64,000 bases of DNA from Terriglobia bacterium (lineage in GTDB: Bacteria > Acidobacteriota > Terriglobia > Bryobacterales > Bryobacteraceae): positions 26,873-90,872 of the forward strand of contig JAIQFN010000021.1 of the NCBI GenBank assembly GCA_020073265.1. The letters run 5' to 3'. The translations under genes and the position numbers were made by a program. Below, piece after piece: positions 9,124-19,077 of the stretch (the first letter of the stretch is position 1; each line of letters begins with the position of its first letter). The notes under the pieces are model-generated. The model saw only the letters and a program-made list of their open reading frames with translations, made no database searches and was not told the origin of the DNA.

Positions 9124-10004
9124 TTACTGGATGCCGCCGGTCCGCGCTATCGGGCCGAAGACCGCCTCCTCGATGGTTGTGGCCGTGGAGAGTCCCACGT
9201 AGCGCCCGCTGTTCCGCAGTCCGATGCGTTGGATGCTGCGGGAGAACTCATCGAAGGCCTGCGTGTAGTGCCGGCGCGCGGCGTCGTCGAATCCGATTTC
9301 GAGCATGCCGCCGGTCTCGGCGTCGGTCAGATCGAGTTGGCCTTCCCAGGGCGGCTCGCGATCCTCCTGGTCCCAGACGTGGAGCAGCATCAGCTCGTGT
9401 CCGAAGTCGGCCAGGAACTGGAGCGGCCGCTCGCAATCGTGTTCGTCGAGGAAATCGGAAATGATGATCAGCAGGCCGCGCTGCGGATACTTGGTGATGA
9501 ACTGGCGGGCCACTTCGAAGTAGTTGGTGCGGCCGGATGGTTTCAGCCCTTCCAGGAAGTTGACAGCGGGGATGAAGCGATGGCGGCCGCCGCCGCACAC
9601 GAACGAATCGCCCAGATTCTCGGCGAACGGCTGGATGGAGATGGTGTCCAGCCGCACCAGGCCGATGTAGCACAGCGCGGCGGCGAGCCTGCGGGCGTAG
9701 TCAAATTTCGACACGCCGCCGGTGGCCATGGAACCGCTGCAGTCGAGCAGGACCCGGACCGGAATGCGGGGCTCCACCTGGAACATTTTTAGAAACAGCT
9801 TTTCGAGGCGCAGGTAGGCACGCCAGTTGACGGCGCGCAGGTCGTCGCCATGGTGGAACTGGCGATGGTCCAGGAATTCCTGGCCGGGTCCGGCGAAGTG
9901 GGAGATGTTGTGGCCGCCCACCAGGCCGGGGAAGGATTTCTGCCACTGGATCGCGAGCCGCTCGAGCTTCTCGAGGAAAGCGCTATCGATCAGTGGTGCG
10001 GGTT

Positions 10005-10008
<4 letters not shown>
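9124..10008 (-). CDS. DUF58 (VWA-like) protein of the MoxR cluster
   Basis: 294 residues, the usual length for DUF58 proteins. The DUF58 core is clear: HHGDDLRAVNWRAYLRLEKL, then RIPVRVLLDCSGSMATG, a VWA-like DxSxS MIDAS. No signal peptide or membrane segment, so it is probably cytoplasmic, at the inner face of the membrane. It overlaps the moxR stop by 4 bp (ATGA) and lies 7 bp before the BatA-type gene. Such proteins are thought to be adaptors or substrates of the MoxR AAA+ ATPase. No distinguishing client can be read here. Confidence 0.88.
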
Positions 10009-10997
<989 letters not shown>

Positions 10998-11003
10998 GTC
11001 TCT

Positions 11004-11009
11004 ATCTTA
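11004..11009 (-). promoter_or_regulatory. -10 element (TAAGAT), likely leaderless start of the moxR operon
   Basis: On the minus strand TAAGAT is followed by 6 nt and then the GTG start of moxR at 10997. No Shine-Dalgarno sequence and no clear -35 box are visible. The geometry matches the other leaderless candidates in the window. Confidence 0.45.
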
Positions 11010-11065
11010 CCTTTGCACTGGATCGCTGCTGGGCAGACTTGGAGCTACTATAGCACCAGGGAGCC

Positions 11066-11479
11066 ATGCCAGCCAACGGTTCAAGCCCGGAGTCCATCCA
11101 GCAGCGGCTCACCGAGCTGCGCAACGGCCTGCTGGGGCTGCACAAGACACTGCTGGAATCGGAGCGCTCGACTTATGAACGGGACATCGCGCGCATCACG
11201 TCCAGCACCGAGCTGTTGAAGCTGGTGCTGTACGATTCGTGGTTCGCCTGGTTGCACGAGCTGTCGGAGTTCGTGGTGCTGATTGACGAGACGCTGGACG
11301 CCAAGGAACCGCCGGGCGGAATCGACGCCGAGCGGCTGATCGAGCAGGCCTGGGATTTGCTGGCGCCGGACGAGATGGGCACGGGGTTCGCGCGACGATA
11401 CTTTGAGGCGTTGCAGCGCGATCCGGACGTGGTGCTGGCGCACGCGAGGACCAGGAAGATGATGGAGGGGTTGGGCTAG
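11066..11479 (+). CDS. Conserved-looking hypothetical protein, helical, 137 aa
   Basis: I do not recognise this family with confidence. The protein is soluble and mostly helical, has no signal peptide and is moderately acidic. It has a leucine-rich helix at about 8-35 (IQQRLTELRNGLLGLHKTLL) and a second hydrophobic helix with SWFAWLHELSEFVVLIDETL. A GGGAG-like purine stretch lies just upstream of the ATG. It is divergent from moxR and 18 bp before a cupin gene on the same strand, so the two may be co-transcribed. Confidence 0.6.
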   Translation: MPANGSSPESIQQRLTELRNGLLGLHKTLLESERSTYERDIARITSSTELLKLVLYDSWFAWLHELSEFVVLIDETLDAKEPPGGIDAERLIEQAWDLLAPDEMGTGFARRYFEALQRDPDVVLAHARTRKMMEGLG

Positions 11480-11497
11480 CGGCGCCGGACACATTGT

Positions 11498-11845
11498 ATG
11501 GTGATCAGATTAGGCCAATGCGAAGCGGAGCCGACGCGTCACGGCAACATCAAGCATGTGCTGGCGCGTGGTGGCGAGTTACCTAACATCACGCAGGTCG
11601 CGGTCGGGGTCTTTCCCGAGTTGTGCGAAACGGATCTGCACAGTCATCCAACGATGTACGAGGTGTACTTCGTCCTGGAGGGCAGCGCTACCTATACGAT
11701 CGGTGAGCAGCGCTTCGACGTTTCAGAAGGCGACTTTATCATAGTGCCGCCGGGAGTGGTTCACAATCAAAAGGTCACCAAGGCGCCGCATCGCATTTTC
11801 TACTGGGGGATCGCCACCGACCAAGGTGCGCCCAGTCAATCCTGA
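11498..11845 (+). CDS. Small single-domain cupin protein
   Basis: 115 residues, one cupin_2 barrel. Motif 1 is present as TDLHSHPTMYEVYFVLEGSA (metal ligands H-x-H and E) and motif 2 as EGDFIIVPPGVVHNQ (G, P and a ligand His). Such small cupins bind a divalent metal and act as isomerases, dioxygenases or sensors; the substrate cannot be inferred. It follows the 137-aa hypothetical gene by 18 bp. No Shine-Dalgarno sequence is obvious. Confidence 0.85.
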   Translation: MVIRLGQCEAEPTRHGNIKHVLARGGELPNITQVAVGVFPELCETDLHSHPTMYEVYFVLEGSATYTIGEQRFDVSEGDFIIVPPGVVHNQKVTKAPHRIFYWGIATDQGAPSQS

Positions 11846-11862
11846 CGCCGTTTCGGGAATTC

Positions 11863-12618
11863 TCAGACGCCCGCGCTCTCGTTCTTGCGGCTGAGTTCTT
11901 CGGAAAGAATGATGGCTTCGGCCAGCTCTTTCATGGGACGGCGCAGGCGGCGGCTCTCGTTGCGCAGGCGGAGATAGGCGTCCTCCTCGGTGAGGCCGTA
12001 GCGCTGCTGCAGAATTCCCTTGGCGCGCTCGACGACCTTGCGCGTCTCGAGCTGCCGTCTCATCTCCAGCGTTTCTTCGACCAGACGGGCGTTCTGCTCC
12101 GCCAACAGGGACTTTGAGATGGCGCCTCCCATTTGCTCGCCGACGAAGGTAAGCAGCGCGATCTCGTCGGGAGTGTGGGCGTGCTGCTGCCGATGATGCA
12201 CGTTGATTACGCCGATGATGTCGCCGCCGCTGACCAGTGGGACCGACAGAAAAGCCTCGTAGGTGTCTTCAATCAGGGCTTGGAAGCGCTTGAAGCGCGC
12301 GTCGGAGCCGGCGTTGGACGGGAGCGCAACCACCGACTTGTGCTCGGCCACCCAACCGGTCACGCCTTCGCCCATCTTCATACGCAGATTCCCGAGAGCG
12401 GAGGCATGCGGCAACTGCGATGCGCGCAGTACGATCTCGTCGCTGTCACGTTCAATCAGATACACCAGGCATGCGTCGCACTCCGTAACTTGCGCTGTGA
12501 TCCCGATGATTTCCCCGAGCATTTCGTCGAGCGACAGCTCGGAGCTGACGATGCTGCTGATGCGATGTAAGAGTCCAACTTGGGAAGCCGATGGCTCCAT
12601 AACTTGTGTGCTTGCCAT
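11863..12618 (-). CDS. GAF-ANTAR RNA-binding antitermination regulator
   Basis: 251 residues. The N-terminal GAF domain (about 12-160) includes ASALGNLRMKMGEGVTGWVA and AFLSVPLVSGGDIIGVINVH. A linker helix leads to a C-terminal ANTAR domain (about 175-240: KVVERAKGILQQRYGLTEED, AYLRLRNESRRLRRPMKELA). ANTAR proteins bind paired hairpins in nascent RNA and prevent termination; GAF supplies a ligand or redox input. The ligand is unknown. A TACTCT hexamer ends 5 nt before the ATG, close to the leaderless pattern. The paired-hairpin repeats found elsewhere in this window would be a natural thing to test against this protein, but no direct link is visible. Confidence 0.88.
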   Translation of the reverse strand: MASTQVMEPSASQVGLLHRISSIVSSELSLDEMLGEIIGITAQVTECDACLVYLIERDSDEIVLRASQLPHASALGNLRMKMGEGVTGWVAEHKSVVALPSNAGSDARFKRFQALIEDTYEAFLSVPLVSGGDIIGVINVHHRQQHAHTPDEIALLTFVGEQMGGAISKSLLAEQNARLVEETLEMRRQLETRKVVERAKGILQQRYGLTEEDAYLRLRNESRRLRRPMKELAEAIILSEELSRKNESAGV

Positions 12619-12781
12619 ACCTCAGAGTAGGCGAGCTTCCGGGATTGGTCCAATCGAAAATTCCTATGGAGCTTATTGCCTTGCGGCTGATGCTTTTAAT
12701 CGAATGCGAAGTATTTGAGCAGGTTGGAGTTCCGGGCATCGGCAGCAGGCTTGGGAGCCACGACACCCGCGCCGCAGACCA

Positions 12782-13954
12782 TTACAGGATGGTGACTAGC
12801 TGGTCCTGAGCTTGGCCTGTTACCTGGGCCTGACCCGGCGCCACATAGACGTTCACCTCGGAACGAATCCCGAATTCCGGCAGATAAACTCCGGGCTCGA
12901 TGGAGAAGCAGGTGCCGGGGATGATGCGGCGCTCGTCGTGCGTTTCGAGATTGTCCATGTTGGCGCCGGTTCCGTGGACCTCTTCGCCGATGGAATGGCC
13001 GGTGCGATGGATGAAATATTCGCCGAAGCCCTTCTGTTGGATGTGGCCGCGGGCGGCGTCATCGACTTGGAATCCGTGAATGATTTCGTTGCGCGAGACT
13101 GCGTCTTGCACGCGGGTGATGGCGCGATTCCGAGCGTCGCGCACGACTTCAAACACGTTTTGGATTTGGGACGGAGGCTGGGAACCGCAATAGCCGGTCC
13201 AGGTGATGTCGTAGAACACCGCTCTGGGGCGATCCAGCTTGGCCCACATATCGATCAGCACGGCATCGCCCTTTCGAATCGCCCGGCTGCTTTCCGCTTC
13301 CGGTTCGTAGTGCGGATTGGACATGTTGGCGTTGACGGCGACGATGGGTCCGTGGTCGGTGACCAGACCGGATTGATCGAAGGCGGCGCGGATGAACCGA
13401 TTTATGTCCCACTCGGTGATGGTCCCTCCGCCGCTCAGCACCGATCCGATCTTCTGGAAGGCTTCGGCGCGAATGCGATCGACGCGGCGGCCTGCTTCGA
13501 GATGCATCTCCAGTTGCTGCGCGGTCCAGCGGGCTTCGAATAGCTGGATGAGATTGGCGGAGCTCACTACTTCGACGCCCGCGCCTCTGACCAACTCCAA
13601 GGTGCCGCCATCGACGAGGGAAACGTACGGGATCGCGCAATTGGGCGAGTACTGCATGGCGACGCGGCGGCAGCCGGCGAGCATTTGTTTGATTCCCTCA
13701 GTTTGCGCTGGCCAGCTCGAATAGATGTGCATGCTTCCGGGCAGGCCGGACAGGACGCCGGACTCGATCGCATGCACCAATCCTTTCGGTTCGCCTTGTG
13801 CGGGGATGAGGTAATACCAGCGGCGCGTCACGGTGCGGCCGGGATTCAATCCCAAGACGCGGTAGGCCAGCGGGTCTCGCTGGTGGTGGTCGAAGAACAA
13901 CCAGCCGTCCAGCTTTTCTTCTCGCAACGTTTTCTGAATTTCATCCAGGTGCAT
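12782..13954 (-). CDS. M24 family metallopeptidase (Xaa-Pro aminopeptidase-like)
   Basis: 390 residues: a creatinase-like N-terminal domain (about 1-150, starting LDEIQKTLREEKLDGWLFFD) and a pita-bread M24 domain. The dinuclear metal ligands are visible: Asp in GDAVLIDMWAKL and in FYDITWTGY, His in EYFIHRTGHSIGEEVHG, Glu in FSIEPGVYLPEFGIRSEVNV. Members cleave X-Pro dipeptides or peptides in the cytoplasm. No signal peptide. It starts 21 bp downstream of the Wzt-like ABC ATPase gene, with a GAGG at suitable spacing. Confidence 0.85.
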   Translation of the reverse strand: MHLDEIQKTLREEKLDGWLFFDHHQRDPLAYRVLGLNPGRTVTRRWYYLIPAQGEPKGLVHAIESGVLSGLPGSMHIYSSWPAQTEGIKQMLAGCRRVAMQYSPNCAIPYVSLVDGGTLELVRGAGVEVVSSANLIQLFEARWTAQQLEMHLEAGRRVDRIRAEAFQKIGSVLSGGGTITEWDINRFIRAAFDQSGLVTDHGPIVAVNANMSNPHYEPEAESSRAIRKGDAVLIDMWAKLDRPRAVFYDITWTGYCGSQPPSQIQNVFEVVRDARNRAITRVQDAVSRNEIIHGFQVDDAARGHIQQKGFGEYFIHRTGHSIGEEVHGTGANMDNLETHDERRIIPGTCFSIEPGVYLPEFGIRSEVNVYVAPGQAQVTGQAQDQLVTIL

Positions 13955-13975
13955 GATTAAGCCTCGAAGAGGATG

Positions 13976-15223
13976 TCAGGTACTGCCGGCGCCGCTCTGC
14001 TCTGAGCCGGACGGCGCCGCGAGTTTACGATAGCGAACTCGAGTGTTCAGGTTCAGAACTCCCGCCACATCCTTGGTGTCGACGACCTGAAAATCGAGCA
14101 CGTCGTCCAGCCAGTCCTGGCTGAGGCCGTTCGAATACTGAGTTGCGACGGTCAGCGTATATTCCTGGCGGCTCAGCAGACAATCCAACTCCAACTCGAT
14201 TTGCAAAGTGTCGCCCGGCGCGAATTGCCCTAGCGGGACGCCCTCGAGGCGCGTATTGGTTCCAAACACATCCATGCCAATGCGATTTCGAATCAGCAGG
14301 CCAACTACCGGCTCTATAACAGCCTGATGAAATACGGCCTGGACGCGAATGACGATCGATTCGCCAGGGCGGAAGGCGCGCGTAGCTTCACCGGCGCGAT
14401 TCAACATGCGGACATCCACGATCCGGCTGGCGCCATCGCCGTGCCGAAAGCTGCTGGTCGCGGCGGCGCCTTCGATTGCGCCGTCCGTTTTGTTGGCGCG
14501 CTCCTGGTCCAAGGCAAAACCGACGTAGCGGTTTACGGCGTCCTTTGGTGATCCCTCCATCACGACCTTTCCGGCCAGCATGAAGGCGGCTCGGTCCGCC
14601 AATCGCTTCACCAGTCCCAGGTCGTGCGAGACCAGCAGGACGGTTGTCTTTCGCTGGCGCAACTCTTCAAATTTCTGGATGCACCGGCTGGCGAATATCG
14701 CGTCACCGACGGCCAATGCTTCATCGACGATCAGGATCTCGGGATCGACGTGGATGGCAGTGGAGAACGCCAGGCGAACGTACATTCCCGTGGAGTACTC
14801 TTTCACCGGCCGATCGATGAATCTACCGATTTCCGCGAAGGACTCGATTTTCGGAAAGGCTCGCTCCATTTCATTTCGGGACAGGCCCATGATCTCGCCG
14901 TTCAGATACACATTGTCGCGACCGCTGAATTCGGGATTGAAGCCGGCGCCGAGTTCGAGGAGTGCTGCCACGCGTCCGCCCCGGAGTACGCGGCCAGTGG
15001 TTGGCTGCAGGATTCCGCAGATGATCTGAAGCAGTGTGCTCTTGCCCGAACCATTCGGCCCTATGATGGCGAAAACCTCGCCCTTTTCGACGCGAAAGTT
15101 CACGTTGCGCAAGGCATAGAACTCCGAACTCCGCCGTTTCCGGTGGCCGAGGCCAGCGAGGATTCTATGGAATGGATGCTGGTAGAGGTGATAGACCTTG
15201 GAAACGTTCTGGACGGAGATCAC
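13976..15223 (-). CDS. ABC transporter ATPase of the polysaccharide-export (TagH/Wzt) type with C-terminal carbohydrate-binding-like domain
   Basis: 415 residues. The NBD (about 1-245) has Walker A IGPNGSGKSTLLQIICGI, a signature region with KEYSTGMYVRLAF in place of LSGGQ (usual for this subfamily), Walker B EILIVDEALAVGD and the switch His in LLVSHDLG. After about residue 250 comes a beta-rich domain like the Wzt C-terminal domain, which recognises the modified end of an O-polysaccharide before export. No TagG/Wzm permease or glycosyltransferase is nearby, so the partner must be encoded elsewhere. The start is GTG. Confidence 0.85.
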   Translation of the reverse strand: MISVQNVSKVYHLYQHPFHRILAGLGHRKRRSSEFYALRNVNFRVEKGEVFAIIGPNGSGKSTLLQIICGILQPTTGRVLRGGRVAALLELGAGFNPEFSGRDNVYLNGEIMGLSRNEMERAFPKIESFAEIGRFIDRPVKEYSTGMYVRLAFSTAIHVDPEILIVDEALAVGDAIFASRCIQKFEELRQRKTTVLLVSHDLGLVKRLADRAAFMLAGKVVMEGSPKDAVNRYVGFALDQERANKTDGAIEGAAATSSFRHGDGASRIVDVRMLNRAGEATRAFRPGESIVIRVQAVFHQAVIEPVVGLLIRNRIGMDVFGTNTRLEGVPLGQFAPGDTLQIELELDCLLSRQEYTLTVATQYSNGLSQDWLDDVLDFQVVDTKDVAGVLNLNTRVRYRKLAAPSGSEQSGAGST

Positions 15224-15414
15224 GGCGCATTCTCAATGTACCGCGAACTCAGGAGGCGGCGGGCCTTTATCCGAGCCGGAGGCTGCGGCGCGCGCCTCGC
15301 GAGAGTGGCAGGGAATAAGTCGGCGCCCGATGTCAACCGCTTGAAAACACTAAGTAGATTTCTCGATATTTTTTGTCACCGTCGATTCCGGCTCTCACTT
15401 AGGCCGCCAGGCGA

Positions 15415-17025
15415 TCAGGCGGTCTGAATTTCCGCCGCCGCCTCCAAACCCCGCTCCTTGATCTCCACCTCGCGCATTCGGAATTTCTGAATCTTTCCAG
15501 TCACCGTCATCGGAAACGAATCCACAAACCGGATATACTGCGGAATCTTGAAGTGCGCGATCTTCCCCTTGCAGAACTCCCGAATCTCCTCTTCGTTCGC
15601 CGGCTCCTTCAGCCGGATCCACGCCGCCACCGACTCTCCAAGCTTCGCGTCCGGTAGCCCGATGACCTGCACATCCGCCACCTTCGGATGCGTATACAGA
15701 AATTCCTCCACCTCGCGCGGATAAATGTTCTCGCCGCCTCGGATGATCATGTCCTTGGCTCGCCCCGTCACCCGGAAGTAGCCATCGGGCCGCATCGTCG
15801 CCAGGTCGCCGGTGTGCAGCCATCCGTCTTTGTCGATGGCGCGTTGCGTCGCCTCTGGCTCTTGATCGTAGCCTTTCATCACCAGGTACCCGCGCGTACA
15901 AAGCTCGCCTTGCTCGCCCACCGCGACCGGGTCGCCCGTTACCGAAACCGCGATCTTCACTTCCGTATTCGGACAAGCCCGCCCCACTGTCGACACCCGC
16001 CGCTCCAGACTGTCGTCGACGCTCGACATCGTGATCACCGGCGAACTCTCGGTCTGCCCGTACATGATCGTCATCTCCGGGCAATGCATCTCCTTCACTA
16101 CCCGCTTCATCACCTCGATCGGACACGGCGCTCCGGCCATCACCCCGGTGCGCAGCGAACTAAAGTCGAAGCGCTGGAACTCGGGATGTTCCAGCTCGGC
16201 GATGAACATCGTCGGCACTCCGTAGATCGTGGTGACCCGCTCCTCCTCGATAGCCTGCATCGTCGCCAACGCATCGAACGTCGGCGCCGGAAGAACCAGA
16301 GTCGCACCCGTCACCATGCACACCAAGGTTCCGCCCACGCACCCGAAACAGTGGTACAGCGGAACCGGCGCGCAAACCTTGTCTTTCTCGGTGATCTTCA
16401 TCCCATCCGCGATCACCACCGCGTTGTTCAACAGATTTCGATGCGTCAGCAGCACGCCCTTCGGCGATCCCGTGGTACCGGAAGTGTATTGGATATTCGT
16501 AACATCCCTTGGCCGGATGTGTTGCTCCGGAATGTCGACGCCGCGCGCCAGCATCCGGTCCCAGGAATCGCTCCCAAAATACACCACATGCTTGAGCGGC
16601 AGGTTCTGTCCCGCGATCGCCTCCCGCAAGATCGATCCATAGTCCGATCGCGAATCCTTCTCCCACAGGAACAGCGCCTTCATGCCCGACTTGCGCAACA
16701 CAAATTGCAGCTCGTAGGCGCGATACGCGGGATTGACGTTCACCAGCACCGCTCCGATTCGCGCACACGCCAGATGCAGGATCACCCACTCGGCGCAGTT
16801 GGTAGACCACACTCCGACGCGATCCTGCGCCCGCAATCCCAACCCCGCCAGTCCCCGCGCCGTCCGCTCCACCTCGTCCGCAAGCTGTGCGAACGTGAAT
16901 CGCGCCTTCTGGTGCCGCACCACCAGCGCATCGTTACCGGGGAATCGTGACACGGTGCGCTGAAAAACCGCTGTGATGCTTTCCTCAATCAGCGGTACGT
17001 CAGGCCCTTTCGTATAGCTCAGCAT
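15415..17025 (-). CDS. Acyl-CoA synthetase (fatty-acid--CoA ligase family)
   Basis: 536 residues, class I adenylate-forming fold. The phosphate loop is NIQYTSGTTGSPKGVLLTHR. IMYGQTESSPVITMS and DGYFRVTGRAKDMIIRGGEN are the A5 and A8 cores, and the catalytic lysine lies in VTGKIQKFRMRE. Closest in pattern to ACSF2-like medium/long-chain fatty-acyl-CoA synthetases, which activate fatty acids for degradation or lipid remodelling. A GGAGG lies about 12 nt before the ATG and a TTATAC further upstream, so unlike many neighbours it has a conventional leader. Repeat copy C and then glpK follow downstream. Confidence 0.88.
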   Translation of the reverse strand: MLSYTKGPDVPLIEESITAVFQRTVSRFPGNDALVVRHQKARFTFAQLADEVERTARGLAGLGLRAQDRVGVWSTNCAEWVILHLACARIGAVLVNVNPAYRAYELQFVLRKSGMKALFLWEKDSRSDYGSILREAIAGQNLPLKHVVYFGSDSWDRMLARGVDIPEQHIRPRDVTNIQYTSGTTGSPKGVLLTHRNLLNNAVVIADGMKITEKDKVCAPVPLYHCFGCVGGTLVCMVTGATLVLPAPTFDALATMQAIEEERVTTIYGVPTMFIAELEHPEFQRFDFSSLRTGVMAGAPCPIEVMKRVVKEMHCPEMTIMYGQTESSPVITMSSVDDSLERRVSTVGRACPNTEVKIAVSVTGDPVAVGEQGELCTRGYLVMKGYDQEPEATQRAIDKDGWLHTGDLATMRPDGYFRVTGRAKDMIIRGGENIYPREVEEFLYTHPKVADVQVIGLPDAKLGESVAAWIRLKEPANEEEIREFCKGKIAHFKIPQYIRFVDSFPMTVTGKIQKFRMREVEIKERGLEAAAEIQTA

Positions 17026-17069
17026 GAAGCCGAATTACCTCCAAATCTGCGTCTCAGTGTATAACAGTC

Positions 17070-17113
17070 GTGATGCACGCACTTATGGGCCGCGTTCACA
17101 CTCGTGCGAGCGC
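17070..17113 (+). repeat. Bipartite hairpin repeat, copy C (degenerate)
   Basis: The lead GTGATGCACGCACT is followed by a damaged first hairpin (ATGGGC instead of GTGCGTGC) and GCGTTCACACTCGTGCGAGC with two substitutions in the second arm. It lies just downstream of the glpK stop, between glpK and the acyl-CoA synthetase gene. Confidence 0.65.
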
Positions 17114-17118
17114 AATAT

Positions 17119-18600
17119 TCAGCCCGTATACTTGCAGCGCGCCACTGCCTTCTTCCATCCCGCGAACAGTTCCTCTCTCTGCCCCGCCCCCATCCGCGGC
17201 TCGTACGTTCTCTCCGCCCGCCAGAATCGTTCCAGATCCTCGAGGCTCTTGAAGAAGCCCGTAGCCAATCCCGCCAGGTAGGCCGCACCCAGCGCCGTCG
17301 TCTCCGCGTCCACCGGACGCACGATCGGCTTGCCCAAAATATCCGCCTGGAACTGCATCAAAAAATCGCTGGCCGCCGCTCCTCCGTCCACCCGCAGCTC
17401 TCTCAGTTGCGCGCCGCCATCGGCCTCCATCGCCTCCACCAATTCTCGAGTCTGGTACGCAATTGACTCCAGCGCCGCTCGCGCCACCTCCGCCCGCCCG
17501 GTCGCGGCCGTGATTCCAGTCAGCATGCCCCGCGCCGCTGAATCCCAATGCGGCGCGCCCAACCCGACTAAGGCGGGCACGAAATAAACCCCGCCGGTGT
17601 TGTCCACCGAACCTGCCAGTTCCCCGCTTTCGGCCGCGGTTTGAATGATACCCAGCTTGTCGCGCAGCCACTGCACCGCGGCGCCCGCAATGAAGATGGC
17701 CCCCTCAATCGCGAACTGCGGCCCGTCAACCGACGCCGCCCTCGTCGCCAGCAGTCTGTTCTTCGACACCGGCCGATGCGAACCAGTGTGCAGCAGCGCA
17801 AAACATCCCGTTCCATACGTGTTCTTGGACAACCCCGCGCGAAAACAGGCCTGGCCGAACAGCGCGGCCTGTTGATCGCCCGCGATTCCTGCAATCGGAA
17901 TCTCCGCGCCCAGATGCTCACCCGCCGCCACACCTACCACGGTGCTCGACGACACAATGCGCGGCAGCATCGCGCGCGGCACACCGAACGTGTCCAGCAG
18001 CTCCGCATCCCATTCCCCCGTTCCCAGATCCATCAGCAGCGTTCGCGATGCGTTGGAGTAGTCCGTTACGTGCACCGCCCCGTTGGTCAGCTTCCAGACC
18101 AACCACGTGTCCACGGTCCCAAAGAGCAGCTCGCCATCCAGCGCCCTGCTCCTGGCGTCCGGAACGTGCGCCAGAATCCATTGAATCTTGCTGCCGGAAA
18201 AGTAGGCGTCGATCACCAGCCCGGTCTTTCGCGTGATCTCGGCGGCCTTGGGGGACGAGGCCAGTTGGTTGCAGAAGTCAGCCGTGCGACGGCATTGCCA
18301 TACGATCGCCGGAGCCACCGGTCTGCCGGTCTTGCGCTCCCACACGATGGTCGTTTCGCGCTGGTTCGTCAAACCCAGTCCCACCATCGACCCGGCCCCC
18401 CCGTGCGCCTGCGCCACAACCCGCCGGGCCGCGTCCATTTGCGCGCGCCAGATCTCCCCGGCGTCCTGTTCCACCCATCCCGGATGCGGATAGCGGCACT
18501 CGATCGGCGCCGACTCCATCCCTAGTCGCCGACCCTGCTCATCGTAGAGCGCGGCGCGGGCGCTCGTCGTTCCTTCATCCAAAGACAAGAGAAAAGGCAC
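17119..18600 (-). CDS. glpK: Glycerol kinase
   Basis: 493 residues from the GTG at 18600; longer upstream starts would run into the divergent gene and break the usual N-terminus. It phosphorylates glycerol to sn-glycerol-3-phosphate in the cytoplasm. FGGY-family motifs: LSLDEGTTSARAALYDEQG (phosphate 1), GWVEQDAGEIW, LTNQRETTIVWERKTGRP (GlpK-specific), GIAGDQQAALFGQ, KNTYGTGCFALLHTG and LRVDGGAAASDFLMQFQADI (adenosine region). There is no glpF or glpD nearby. A perfect TATAAT ends 6 nt before the GTG, pointing to a leaderless transcript. Confidence 0.95.
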   Translation of the reverse strand: MPFLLSLDEGTTSARAALYDEQGRRLGMESAPIECRYPHPGWVEQDAGEIWRAQMDAARRVVAQAHGGAGSMVGLGLTNQRETTIVWERKTGRPVAPAIVWQCRRTADFCNQLASSPKAAEITRKTGLVIDAYFSGSKIQWILAHVPDARSRALDGELLFGTVDTWLVWKLTNGAVHVTDYSNASRTLLMDLGTGEWDAELLDTFGVPRAMLPRIVSSSTVVGVAAGEHLGAEIPIAGIAGDQQAALFGQACFRAGLSKNTYGTGCFALLHTGSHRPVSKNRLLATRAASVDGPQFAIEGAIFIAGAAVQWLRDKLGIIQTAAESGELAGSVDNTGGVYFVPALVGLGAPHWDSAARGMLTGITAATGRAEVARAALESIAYQTRELVEAMEADGGAQLRELRVDGGAAASDFLMQFQADILGKPIVRPVDAETTALGAAYLAGLATGFFKSLEDLERFWRAERTYEPRMGAGQREELFAGWKKAVARCKYTG

Positions 18601-18606
18601 TCTGGC

Positions 18607-18612
18607 ATTATA
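18607..18612 (-). promoter_or_regulatory. -10 element (TATAAT), likely leaderless glpK start
   Basis: On the minus strand a consensus TATAAT is followed by GCCAGA and the GTG start at 18600. It overlaps a plus-strand TATAGT (18609-18614) that ends 7 nt before the ATG of the divergent gene, so one AT-rich island could serve both directions. No -35 box on either side. Confidence 0.55.
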
Positions 18613-18621
18613 GTAAGTGAC

Positions 18622-19068
18622 ATGTTCTTCCGCCGAGAGAAGCCGCACGAACCCAGCTTCGCCGAGCGCATCGGCAACTTGAAGACCTTTGGATTCACGG
18701 CCAGGTCTCTCGATTCACAGCGCGCGCAGGCCACCCGCGACGGAATCGCCGCCGTCATCGAAGACCGCCCCGGCCAGCGCCCGCATGTCAACAAGGCCGG
18801 CCTCCTGATCGGCGACGACATCGGATCGCTGGTCAATCGCGGCTTCCAGGTTTTCTGGCGAACTTCGAGCGGCCGCAGCATCCCGGCGCACGCCTCGCAT
18901 CTCAAGCTGCTTCACAATTTCGAGGAAGACCTCAAGGAAGGCTTGGGATTGACGAGCCTCTACAACGAAAGTCTCGGAACCACCTCGGATCTGCATCTCT
19001 ACGATCGGCTGGAAGACCGCGACCAGGGGATCCACAAACCCTGGGAAGGCAAGCCCGCCGGCGCTTGA
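18622..19068 (+). CDS. Hypothetical protein, 148 aa, divergent from glpK
   Basis: Not recognised. It is a soluble, charged protein without signal peptide, rich in His, Asp and Glu toward the C-terminus (LHNFEEDLKEGLGLTSLYNE, LYDRLEDRDQGIHKPWEGKP). The middle part (VIEDRPGQRP, LIGDDIGSLVNRGFQVFWRT) looks like an alpha/beta domain. Regular codon use and a clean start divergent from glpK, with only 21 bp between the start codons, support a real gene. It ends 9 bp before the convergent TPR gene. Confidence 0.6.
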   Translation: MFFRREKPHEPSFAERIGNLKTFGFTARSLDSQRAQATRDGIAAVIEDRPGQRPHVNKAGLLIGDDIGSLVNRGFQVFWRTSSGRSIPAHASHLKLLHNFEEDLKEGLGLTSLYNESLGTTSDLHLYDRLEDRDQGIHKPWEGKPAGA

Positions 19069-19077
19069 CGCCACCGC

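Noticed and set aside
15688..16950. 420-codon open frame on the plus strand
   Set aside because: Antisense to the acyl-CoA synthetase, His/Arg-rich shadow.
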